From a virus: a DNA stretch of 20,816 nucleotides. The stretch spans positions 1-20,816 of IMG/VR virus record IMGVR_UViG_3300034062_002820, one strand, 5' to 3'. Shown in pieces: positions 6,183 to 11,279 of this stretch (position 1 is the first letter of the stretch; each line of letters starts with the position of its first letter). The notes beneath the pieces are model-generated. The model worked only from the letters and a program-made list of their open reading frames with translations. It was not told the DNA's origin and made no database searches. The position numbers and the translations under genes are program-made.

Positions 6183-6823
6183 GTGGCCTCCTGTGCTACG
6201 ACTTGTAGCAGAGACAACGGGATGGACATAGCGGTCTTCCCGCCATGATGGCGCGGGTAGATAAGCACACGCCCCGGTGACTCCAACATCATCGCGTTGG
6301 CTACACCCTTCTCGATACCCTCAAAGTCATCAAGCACAAAGACCGTGTGCGGAGCCAAGATTTTGTTGAGCGGCTCTTCATCCTGCTGACTCAAGCGACC
6401 ATCGAGATAGACCAGATCGACCTTGACTTCTTTCGATGCCAAGTCAGCAAACATGTCGTGCGACATAGTTTTCGGGTACTGCTTGATATGCGATGGCAGC
6501 CCCAATTTGATGTCGTTCGACCCGTCGCAGGTGTAGATATCCGCGTGCACTGAGAGCGCAGCGTCGATGACCCTTGTGGATACGCCGATGAACGTCCCCA
6601 CTTCAGCCACCACGTCGGGCTTGAAGAACTTGACTACCTTGTACAAGTCCCCCGCATCGTTTTCACCCAACGACCCTGTGTTGTAGTCGGCCTGTTCCCT
6701 GAGATGTTGCTGCTTCTGCACGATGTCTTGGATTTTGCTCCAATCCACGTCAACCTTCTCGTCGATGATTTGCCAGATTATTTCGCTCAAGCGGCGGCGA
6801 CTTAACTGGATGGGGCGGATCAT
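6179..6823 (-). CDS. Class I SAM-dependent methyltransferase (214 aa)
   Basis: The ATG at 6821-6823 overlaps the previous stop as ATGA and has AGGAAGG nearby; a longer frame to 6904 lies inside the upstream gene and starts with low-complexity arginine-rich residues, so it is rejected. The core fold is clear: motif I VVAEVGTFIGVSTRVID at residues 71-87, an acidic end of strand 2 (DIYTCDGSND, Asp100), then VDLVYLDGRL at 135-144 and VFVLDDFEGIEKG at 161-173. This is the layout of Methyltransf_24-type enzymes, often acting on sugars or small hydroxyl/carboxyl substrates. Placement just upstream of glycosyltransferases suggests methylation of a transferred sugar or glycan cap. DNA methylation motifs such as (D/N)PPY are not seen. 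Confidence 0.85.
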   Translation of the reverse strand: MIRPIQLSRRRLSEIIWQIIDEKVDVDWSKIQDIVQKQQHLREQADYNTGSLGENDAGDLYKVVKFFKPDVVAEVGTFIGVSTRVIDAALSVHADIYTCDGSNDIKLGLPSHIKQYPKTMSHDMFADLASKEVKVDLVYLDGRLSQQDEEPLNKILAPHTVFVLDDFEGIEKGVANAMMLESPGRVLIYPRHHGGKTAMSIPLSLLQVVAQEAT

Positions 6824-7329
6824 GCGCCCTTCCTCGCGTCTTTCATCTTCCTCTCTTCTGGATTGCCTTGGTACCTGACCTCGACCTTGGCAACCGCGTC
6901 CCATACCTCGGACAACTCAATCAGGGTGTCGTACTTGCGACGGCACGCCCGAAGCTCAATGAGTGCAGTCTGAATCAGATTCAACCGCAGCGCATCATCA
7001 CTCATCACATCGTTGATGTGACGGTATCCGGGGAAACCCGAACCCGCCTTGCGATCCTCGATGAGCGAGACCAATGCACGCACCGAAGGCTTCTGATCAT
7101 CGACCGGCTTTAACACAAACAGGCGAATGATCCTGCTCGCATAAGACAGCCGCGCCTGCTCTGCCGCATGACTGTCATCCCACAGACCTTGCTTCTCGAA
7201 GTCCTCCCACAATGCCGAGTCCGTATTGGCTCGGGCAAAGGCCACGATCTGTTCTTGTTTAAGAAACCCCCCGTGTGTTACACGGAGGGCATCCAGTTCC
7301 TGATTAACTCGTTCACGCAGCGACGACAT
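6820..7329 (-). CDS. Conserved phage hypothetical protein (169 aa)
   Basis: The start is ATG at 7327-7329 with GAGGTGG five bases upstream; it overlaps the preceding gene by 17 bases. The protein begins MSSLRERVNQELDALRVTHG and continues GFLKQEQIVAFARANTDSAL and WEDFEKQGLWDDSHAAEQAR. The middle is helical (SYASRIIRLFVL), and the second half has DDALRLNLIQTALIELRACR and ends with a basic tail EERKMKDARKGA. This pattern is familiar from phage genomes as an uncharacterised protein next to the glycine-rich protein upstream. It is all-helical, has no catalytic signature and shows no signal peptide. A DNA-binding or partner-binding role with the neighbouring 219-residue protein is plausible but unproven. 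Confidence 0.8.
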   Translation of the reverse strand: MSSLRERVNQELDALRVTHGGFLKQEQIVAFARANTDSALWEDFEKQGLWDDSHAAEQARLSYASRIIRLFVLKPVDDQKPSVRALVSLIEDRKAGSGFPGYRHINDVMSDDALRLNLIQTALIELRACRRKYDTLIELSEVWDAVAKVEVRYQGNPEERKMKDARKGA

Positions 7330-7972
7330 CGACCACCTCGCCTTGAATGTCAAACAGACCCCAACCCATGCCCGCACTATTCTTGGAGTCCGGGCGACCT
7401 TCACCGATACCAACCTGCTGACCGACTCGCATCATCAAGTTGATGATGTCATTGTGGCTGAACATATCGCCGTCGTATCGAACACGCACGGTCATCTTCC
7501 AGTTCTTCCACATCGGACGCACTCGGATATCCACCGCCCCGTTGTCGTTGCGAGCATACGTCGTGTGACGTTGCGGCTCACCAAAGATCCGAATCAACGG
7601 CGTCTCATCGTCCACATCGTAACCATCTGCCAACACGAACGCAGCGAGCTTGGCGTGCGTCATCTTGTATCCGACCGTACGACAGGCCGAAATCATCGCG
7701 TTTCTGAATGCACCGGCTGGCACACCAGACCAACCCTCATGGGTCAAGTGCATCGCGCCCGAATACACTTCGTCAAAGTTCTTCGGCTCACGCTTCCTCT
7801 TGCCCGTTGCACGGGAACCTTCCTTCTGCGTAGCAATGATCTGCTCACGCGCTTTCCGACTGAACTTGTTAATCACAAGCGGAGCCGCACCCACAATGTT
7901 GATCTCTGCAATCCGAAACTTCGGAGCCGGGATCTCTACCTTTTCAATCTTCGCATTTTCCTTCGTAGCCAT
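7313..7972 (-). CDS. Conserved phage protein with glycine-rich C-terminal loop (219 aa)
   Basis: The ATG at 7970-7972 has AGAGG eight bases upstream; the TTG two codons earlier is less likely. The chain begins MATKENAKIEKVEIPAPKFR and then IAEINIVGAAPLVINKFSRK, a strand-rich start. The middle contains HEGWSGVPAGAFRNAMISAC and DETPLIRIFGEPQRH. The C-terminus has VGQQVGIGEGRPDSKNSAG followed by GMGWGLFDIQGE. It is a recurrent phage protein, always near replication genes in my recollection, with no named function. The glycine-rich loop followed by a beta strand resembles that of RAMP/Cas7-like RNA-binding folds, which is an inference from pattern only. It is the first gene after the terminator at 8022-8045 and so heads the leftward operon. 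Confidence 0.82.
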   Translation of the reverse strand: MATKENAKIEKVEIPAPKFRIAEINIVGAAPLVINKFSRKAREQIIATQKEGSRATGKRKREPKNFDEVYSGAMHLTHEGWSGVPAGAFRNAMISACRTVGYKMTHAKLAAFVLADGYDVDDETPLIRIFGEPQRHTTYARNDNGAVDIRVRPMWKNWKMTVRVRYDGDMFSHNDIINLMMRVGQQVGIGEGRPDSKNSAGMGWGLFDIQGEVVDVVAA

Positions 7973-8021
7973 TTTCAATTACCTCTGTTGTTAATTACTA
8001 AACACACTTACTCAACACTCT

Positions 8022-8045
8022 AAAAAAGCCCGAACGATTCCGGGC
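8022..8045 (-). terminator. Intrinsic terminator (leftward)
   Basis: On the minus strand GCCCG-GAATCGTT-CGGGC is followed directly by six T residues (8022-8027). The stem is five G/C pairs, possibly extended by one A-T. It would end transcripts from the nuclease/DUF3310 operon after they have crossed the period-5 array, and separates that operon from the gene starting at 7972. No good promoter for the 7972 gene was identified in the 50 bases that follow. Confidence 0.75.
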
Positions 8046-8486
8046 GTTACCAAACCGTGCCACACCTAGCGTTGCCTGCGATGCTGAACCATGCCCCACC
8101 TTGCCAAACCGTGCCTCACCTCGCCTGCCCGTCCAAACCTCGCGCTGACTCACCTAGCCCGAAGCCGCCATGCCTGCGATTCCTTACCATGCCTTGTCCA
8201 ACCGGAACTTGCCCGACGACTCCACGCCTTGCCCGTCCGAGCCTGACCGCGCCTGCGATTCCTTACCTCGCCCCGCAGCGCCAAACCAGTACGCACCTCG
8301 CCTCACCATGCCTGCGATGCCCAACCACACCGGAACATACCCCGCCTAACCGCGCCGCGACGGGCCTTGCCTGCGATACCAAACTGAACCCCACCATGTC
8401 ATGTCATGTCTCGCCACGCCTTGCCTTACCTGCGATGCCAAATCCCACCCTACCTAACCGGGCCTTACCGAACCTTGCCTGCCTTG
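8046..8486 (-). repeat. Degenerate period-5 array (GGNNN on the minus strand)
   Basis: Over about 440 bases, CC dinucleotides on the plus strand recur every five bases with occasional one-base slips. The clearest stretch is 8089-8130, where nearly every pentamer ends in CC. The minus strand, which is the transcribed sense here, reads GG every five bases with three-base spacers. The octamer CCTGCGAT recurs at 8075, 8173, 8252, 8311, 8370 and 8429; the last four are exactly 59 bases apart. A triplicated ATGTC lies at 8396-8410. It sits between the DUF3310 gene and a terminator, so it would be a long 3' untranslated region. A plus-strand open frame crosses it (8057-8521), but its Pro/Cys/Leu-rich product follows the repeat and looks non-coding. 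Confidence 0.8.
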
Positions 8487-8888
8487 TTACGCTCGCTTCC
8501 TCGCGTCGATCTCGCGCTTGAGATACCACAACGCCTTCTCCAAGTCCTGCACAGGGTCGCTAGCCTTCTTACCGGCACGGCTGATGTACTTGACGGCGTT
8601 ACCCAAACGGAAGTTCAAATCTTTGGCTTCGATGAAGTCGATGACTTCGATACCACCGGCCTTGTAGTGCGGAGGATGGTTCACGAGGTCGGGATTCGTT
8701 TCACCCGCCCACTCCTCAATTGTCATCTGTTTCGCTTCGGGCTTTACCGCTTCGACTTCCTGCGACTTCTCGCGTTCCTTCCAGATGACAGTCCAGACAT
8801 AATTCTTTGAAACACCAAGAGTCTTAGCGATGTAATCCGCGCTCTTACCCTTCGCCAGATAGCGGCGAATCTTTGCACTCATAGTCAC
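8487..8888 (-). CDS. HTH plus DUF3310 protein (133 aa)
   Basis: The N-terminal third is a helix-turn-helix (AKGKSADYIAKTLGVSKNYV, residues 13-32), resembling resolvase or sigma-4 type recognition helices. After an acidic linker comes a DUF3310 domain at about 70-128: VNHPPHYKAGGIEVIDFIEA, FRLGNAVKYISRAGKK and LEKALWYLKREID. DUF3310 is widespread in phages and is sometimes called a phage nucleotide kinase-like protein; its biochemical activity is not settled. The GTG at 8886-8888 overlaps the nuclease stop as GTGA and has AGAGGAG eight bases upstream; an ATG two codons later is too far from that site. The HTH fusion suggests a DNA-linked role. The gene is followed by the period-5 array. Confidence 0.88.
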   Translation of the reverse strand: MTMSAKIRRYLAKGKSADYIAKTLGVSKNYVWTVIWKEREKSQEVEAVKPEAKQMTIEEWAGETNPDLVNHPPHYKAGGIEVIDFIEAKDLNFRLGNAVKYISRAGKKASDPVQDLEKALWYLKREIDARKRA

Positions 8889-9163
8889 TTGATCAACTCC
8901 TCTAATTTACTGATATTGGTTTCATCAACTACGAAGGCTCTGCCACCCGCATCTCTGATGCGTTGCATCGCCGCCTCTTGCAAAGCCGTGGGCTTGTTCC
9001 CACCCGCCTTACATTCAATCGCCACGAACGCACCCCGATAACAGACTAAAAAGTCCGGTGTGCCGCTCAACCCATATCCGCCGGTCGCAGGCATCGCGTA
9101 GTACGCGCCCAACTCGTGAAGAACCTTCTTCACCTTGATCTTGATTTTGGCTTCGGGAGTCAT
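8885..9163 (-). CDS. VRR-NUC family nuclease (92 aa)
   Basis: A minimal PD-(D/E)xK nuclease. It starts MTPEAKIKIKVKKVLHELGA, then YYAMPATGGYGLSGTPDFLV (catalytic Asp37), then AFVAIECKAGGNKPTALQ with the ExK pair Glu50/Lys52, and ends in a helix (MQRIRDAGGRAFVV). This is the stand-alone VRR-NUC domain known from phages, related to Holliday-junction resolvases and structure-specific nucleases. It could process recombination or replication intermediates or degrade host DNA. The start is ATG at 9161-9163; a TTG six codons earlier is possible. A TTGACA box at 9195-9200 would put the transcription start almost at this ATG, so a leaderless message is possible. Translation is coupled to the DUF3310 gene by GTGA. 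Confidence 0.9.
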   Translation of the reverse strand: MTPEAKIKIKVKKVLHELGAYYAMPATGGYGLSGTPDFLVCYRGAFVAIECKAGGNKPTALQEAAMQRIRDAGGRAFVVDETNISKLEELIK

Positions 9164-9171
9164 GCCACCGA

Positions 9172-9200
9172 CGATAAACAAATCTTTACTTACTTGTCAA
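9172..9200 (-). promoter_or_regulatory. Candidate sigma70-type promoter for the nuclease operon
   Basis: The minus strand has a perfect TTGACA at 9195-9200, a 17-base spacer containing GTAAAGA (9183-9189), and TTATCG at 9172-9177 as a weak -10. Two GCTCGCAC copies (9205-9212 and 9215-9222) lie immediately upstream and could be operator or activator sites. The predicted start would be within a few bases of the ATG at 9163. Confidence 0.45.
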
Positions 9201-9204
9201 CCCC

Positions 9205-9222
9205 GCTCGCACCGGCTCGCAC
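9205..9222. repeat. GCTCGCAC direct repeat pair
   Basis: Two copies of GCTCGCAC ten bases apart, the second inside the 12-mer ACCGGCTCGCAC that also occurs twice at 12155-12166 and 12221-12232. They sit just upstream of the TTGACA box of the nuclease operon and downstream of the tiny-gene cluster. Probably protein-binding sites, or copies of a small dispersed repeat. Confidence 0.6.
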
Positions 9223-9227
9223 ACGGT

Positions 9228-9425
9228 TTAGAACGGGTCCAAACTCTGTGACTGCACCGGCTCATCAAGCGGCAGACTCAACTGCATCGTCATCTGCTTG
9301 GGCCTACACCACCACTCGCGCAGTTCGTAAAGCTCGCATTCGTGGTCGAAGACCTGTTGCTGAATCCACCCATCGTCGTCCTCAACAGGAACCCACCAAT
9401 CGTTCTGAATCTCGATCATCTTCAT
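9228..9425 (-). CDS. Small hypothetical protein (65 aa)
   Basis: Not recognised. The protein begins MKMIEIQNDWWVPVEDDDGW and has an aromatic and acidic centre (CELYELREWWCRPKQMTM), ending PLDEPVQSQSLDPF. The start ATG is preceded by GAGGTGCGAAC, a variant of the GGTGCGAGCATGA junction used by two genes upstream. It is the last gene of the tiny-gene cluster. Highly acidic and tryptophan-rich, the type of small protein that often targets host enzymes, but nothing specific supports that. Confidence 0.7.
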   Translation of the reverse strand: MKMIEIQNDWWVPVEDDDGWIQQQVFDHECELYELREWWCRPKQMTMQLSLPLDEPVQSQSLDPF

Positions 9426-9434
9426 GTTCGCACC

Positions 9435-9707
9435 TCAAGGCTCGTCAATCGAAACCGCCGAGCCACCATCCAACTCCGCCGCCGCGTCCGAATACAAGTC
9501 AGGCACAGCATCAGGGTCTACAGCAACCGGCTTGGGTAACTCATGGTATGTCCCGTCCTTGTAGTGGATACCGACCAGACTTACCCACTCGACCTCTACC
9601 CCGTCGTCCAAGTAGAAATCGAGGGTTGCGCTGAATTCAGCCTTGAACCCCAACGCCCGACTTGTGAACTCGAACGGCGAACTGTATTGACGCTTTTTGC
9701 GGCTCAT
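9435..9707 (-). CDS. Hypothetical protein (90 aa)
   Basis: Not recognised. The ATG at 9705-9707 sits in the junction GGAGGTGCGAGCATGA and overlaps the preceding stop by four bases; a longer frame to 9755 would run into that gene. The product starts MSRKKRQYSSPFEFTSRALG and has a beta-rich middle (AEFSATLDFYLDDGVEVEWV) and SLVGIHYKDGTYHELPKP. The acidic tail is DLYSDAAAELDGGSAVSIDE. Likely a small beta-domain with a disordered acidic end. Confidence 0.75.
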   Translation of the reverse strand: MSRKKRQYSSPFEFTSRALGFKAEFSATLDFYLDDGVEVEWVSLVGIHYKDGTYHELPKPVAVDPDAVPDLYSDAAAELDGGSAVSIDEP

Positions 9708-9892
9708 GCTCGCACCTCCCGGTTCTTCGGGTCTTGCTCGACCCACCGCATCCACTCACTCAAAGTCTTCCGCGCCTCGGCTCGACTGATCCCAAAAGCC
9801 CCTTCAAGATAGGGCGCAGCCCCGAACATATTGGTCGCCCCGCTCTCACGCAGCCGATTCAAAAACACAAACCGTTCGTCAGTTTCGTTCAT
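9704..9892 (-). CDS. Small conserved helical hypothetical protein (62 aa)
   Basis: The protein MNETDERFVFLNRLRESGAT continues NMFGAAPYLEGAFGISRAEA and RKTLSEWMRWVEQDPKNR. The pattern (FLNxLRESGxxNMFGAxPYLxxxFGxSRxEAxxxLxxWM) is familiar from phages and some bacterial genomes as an unannotated small protein. The segment FGISRAEARKTLSEWM may be a helix-turn-helix-like element. It starts in the junction GGTGCGAGCATGA (9889-9901) and ends in a second copy of the same junction (VRA, then stop). Function not established. Confidence 0.82.
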   Translation of the reverse strand: MNETDERFVFLNRLRESGATNMFGAAPYLEGAFGISRAEARKTLSEWMRWVEQDPKNREVRA

Positions 9893-10086
9893 GCTCGCAC
9901 CCCCAGTACTGTTTCAACCGAACGCATAGCACGCCGAACCTCAAACTCGGTCAGGCTCGACGCAAAACCTTCAGCCAGTTGCTGCGCCTCACGCATCCTA
10001 TCCTCACTCGGCGCAGTCACAGCCAAAAATAATGCCAGTTCCAACGCCTCACGCGGCGTCTGTGGCGTTTTTAATTCGATGGTCAT
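9889..10086 (-). CDS. Small helical hypothetical protein (65 aa)
   Basis: The start is ATG at 10084-10086, preceded by AAGGAGGGGTGAAC; the longer frame to 10197 lies inside the neighbouring gene. The product begins MTIELKTPQTPREALELALF and continues LAVTAPSEDRMREAQQLAEG, then TEFEVRRAMRSVETVLGVRA. The repeated helix pattern (EALELALFLAVTAPSEDRMREAQQLAE) resembles small phage proteins seen in other environmental phages. Four-base ATGA overlap with the next gene. No function known. Confidence 0.78.
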   Translation of the reverse strand: MTIELKTPQTPREALELALFLAVTAPSEDRMREAQQLAEGFASSLTEFEVRRAMRSVETVLGVRA

Positions 10087-10088
10087 GT

Positions 10089-10304
10089 TCACCCCTCCTT
10101 TCCTTCTATCTCTTCCGACTCGACTACCTCGACCTCGATAGGATGGTCGATGAGGATGATGCTTTGACCATCGGTGAGTCCGTTGATGGCCGTCCACGCT
10201 AGGGATTCGGCCTTGTCACGCGCCTCTTCCTCGCTACGCGCCTTGACCTCGACAGAGACAGACAGCGTGACATCGGATTTCAGTTCAACTAGATAAGTCT
10301 TCAT
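10089..10304 (-). CDS. Small conserved hypothetical protein (71 aa)
   Basis: The chain begins MKTYLVELKSDVTLSVSVEV and continues KARSEEEARDKAESLAW, a beta-strand pair followed by a helix. This beta-alpha pattern with the EEEARDKAE helix is a common small phage fold in which a two-stranded sheet packs on a helix. The end is very acidic (EVEVVESEEIEGKEG). The ATG follows GGGAGGG by five bases, and the previous stop is one base away. A related strand-helix arrangement (VMVKVWVCAENEADAKELAS) appears in the protein at 11692-12090. Confidence 0.78.
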   Translation of the reverse strand: MKTYLVELKSDVTLSVSVEVKARSEEEARDKAESLAWTAINGLTDGQSIILIDHPIEVEVVESEEIEGKEG

Positions 10305-10305
10305 A

Positions 10306-10476
10306 TCAACCCTCCCTCAAGAAATACTTGCGCCCGTTGTCGTCATCATGCAAGTCCTCGTCCTCGTAAAACTCGGTGTCGTAGTCCCAGATTTCCACAT
10401 CCACACCGTCCGGTGCTTGGATAACCTCGGGGATGCCCCCGTTGATGGTGATGATCACTCGCTTCTTGTCAGTCAT
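10306..10476 (-). CDS. Small acidic hypothetical protein (56 aa)
   Basis: The start is ATG at 10474-10476 with AGAGGAC five bases upstream; it overlaps the end of the HTH mini-gene. The product begins MTDKKRVIITINGGIPEVIQ and then APDGVDVEIWDYDTEFYEDE, ending RKYFLREG. The start VIITINGGIPEVIQAPDGVDVEIWDYD is a pattern often seen in small proteins of phages and proteobacteria (beta-rich, unknown role). Extremely acidic in the second half, with no cysteine or membrane segment. Confidence 0.76.
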   Translation of the reverse strand: MTDKKRVIITINGGIPEVIQAPDGVDVEIWDYDTEFYEDEDLHDDDNGRKYFLREG

Positions 10477-10619
10477 GTCTTGTCCTCTTCTGTCCAATCA
10501 AACGCAGTTAAAACCTCGTAGACAACAAACAATGACAGCTTCAGAGAATCGGCAATCTCTTTCTCCTTCATGCCGTCCTTGTAGTACATCGTCAAGATTT
10601 TCAAGTCTGTGTCGTTCAT
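10473..10619 (-). CDS. HTH mini-protein B (48 aa)
   Basis: A tiny protein, MNDTDLKILTMYYKDGMKEK followed by EIADSLKLSLFVVYEVLTAF. It resembles an isolated sigma-region-4/LuxR-type helix-turn-helix: first helix DLKILTMYY, second helix EKEIADSLKLS, recognition helix LFVVYEVLTAF. It is a paralogue of the 47-residue gene at 10820-10963 with the same first six residues. The start lies in the junction GGAGATGTGAGATGAAC (variant at 10615-10631). A role as a small transcription regulator is plausible; with so short a chain it may act as a dimer or as an inhibitor. Confidence 0.72.
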   Translation of the reverse strand: MNDTDLKILTMYYKDGMKEKEIADSLKLSLFVVYEVLTAFDWTEEDKT

Positions 10620-10620
10620 C

Positions 10621-10809
10621 TCACATCTCCTCCTTGTCTGCGCCGTACATTTCTTCGACCCACGCGCTGTGCGCCCCGGATTCGGCACAGAATCTGTCGC
10701 ACTTATGTACCAATGACTCGACGATGGCGTCGGCCTCGTTGCTGTCGGGGTCTTCAATGCCTTCAAACTCAAACACCACCAGAACCCGCAATGATTTCTT
10801 CTCGTTCAT
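10621..10809 (-). CDS. Small hypothetical protein between the HTH paralogues (62 aa)
   Basis: The start is ATG at 10807-10809 in the junction AGGAGGTGTGAGATGAA; a longer frame to 10896 overlaps the HTH mini-gene and is rejected. The protein begins MNEKKSLRVLVVFEFEGIED and continues with PDSNEADAIVESLVHKCDRF, then AHSAWVEEMYGADKEEM. The layout strand (LRVLVVFEFEGI), loop (DPDSNEAD) and helix (AIVESLVHKCD) is a small alpha/beta unit. No family recognised. Confidence 0.75.
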   Translation of the reverse strand: MNEKKSLRVLVVFEFEGIEDPDSNEADAIVESLVHKCDRFCAESGAHSAWVEEMYGADKEEM

Positions 10810-10819
10810 CTCACACCTC

Positions 10820-10963
10820 CTAGCGTGTCTTGTACTCGCCATCTTCAAACGCCTTGATGACTTCTTTAACGGTGGCGACAGAGAGCCGCAGTTCATCGGC
10901 TATCACCTCTGCATCCATACCGCCGTAGTACATCTCCAGTATTTGCAGGTCTGTGTCGTTCAT
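10820..10963 (-). CDS. HTH mini-protein A (47 aa)
   Basis: This short gene begins with ATG at 10961-10963, overlapping the upstream stop as ATGA, and ends with TAG at 10820-10822. The product is MNDTDLQILEMYYGGMDAEV then IADELRLSVATVKEVIKAFE and a short basic tail DGEYKTR. It has a helix-turn-helix signature (AEVIADELRLSVATVKEVIKA) like the DNA-binding end of sigma or LuxR-type proteins. About two dozen of roughly 40 aligned positions match the paralogue at 10473-10619. The two copies are separated by one unrelated small gene. Confidence 0.75.
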   Translation of the reverse strand: MNDTDLQILEMYYGGMDAEVIADELRLSVATVKEVIKAFEDGEYKTR

Positions 10964-11127
10964 GACTCGTCATCCTTGTGCTTGATTGCCTTGCCAATCA
11001 CCACCCAATCCTCATAGTGGTAATCATTCGGATCAAGTCCACGCCGCCCCATCTCACGCCGGAACGCAGCCAACAGCGCGTCATAGAGCGCGTCACTTAT
11101 CGTGTCGATGTCCAATTGAATCTTCAT
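10960..11127 (-). CDS. Small hypothetical protein (55 aa)
   Basis: The ATG at 11125-11127 lies in the AGGAGGTGTGAGATGAA junction. The product starts MKIQLDIDTISDALYDALLA and continues AFRREMGRRGLDPNDYHYED, ending GKAIKHKDDES. The first half forms one long helix; the second half has a Tyr/His/Asp/Trp cluster (NDYHYEDWVVIGKAI). No enzyme motif recognised. It heads the two-gene unit with HTH mini-protein A through an ATGA overlap. Confidence 0.74.
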   Translation of the reverse strand: MKIQLDIDTISDALYDALLAAFRREMGRRGLDPNDYHYEDWVVIGKAIKHKDDES

Positions 11128-11128
11128 C

Positions 11129-11278
11129 TCACACCTCCTCATCAAAACTAGCCGTGTCACCATCAGCGTAGGCAAGAGCCTCTGCAATGTAGCCATGCGC
11201 CTCGCAGCCCTCCTCGACTAACTTGTACGCCTCACGCAGCGCGACCGCGATGCGGTTCAGCCGTTCTTGTTTGTTCAT
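11129..11278 (-). CDS. Small helical hypothetical protein (49 aa)
   Basis: The start is ATG at 11276-11278 in the conserved junction; the frame extending to 11320 is a shadow of the upstream gene. The product MNKQERLNRIAVALREAYKL is helical, followed by VEEGCEAHGYIAEALAYADG and the acidic end DTASFDEEV. The final EEV and stop are encoded by the ribosome-binding junction of the next gene (GAGGAGGTGTGA). Too short for confident family assignment. Confidence 0.72.
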   Translation of the reverse strand: MNKQERLNRIAVALREAYKLVEEGCEAHGYIAEALAYADGDTASFDEEV

Positions 11279-11279
11279 C

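Noticed and set aside
6824-6904. N-terminal extension of the methyltransferase
   Set aside because: The extra residues are arginine/glutamate-rich, overlap the upstream gene and lack a ribosome site; the ATGA overlap fixes the start at 6823.
8046-8486. CRISPR array
   Set aside because: The 59-base spacing of CCTGCGAT suggested it, but the shared part is only 8-14 bases, the intervening DNA keeps the same five-base pattern and no cas genes are present.
8057-8521. Plus-strand open frame of 154 codons across the period-5 array
   Set aside because: Its Pro/Ala/Cys/Leu-rich product follows the repeat composition, there is no ribosome site, and it runs opposite to all neighbouring genes.
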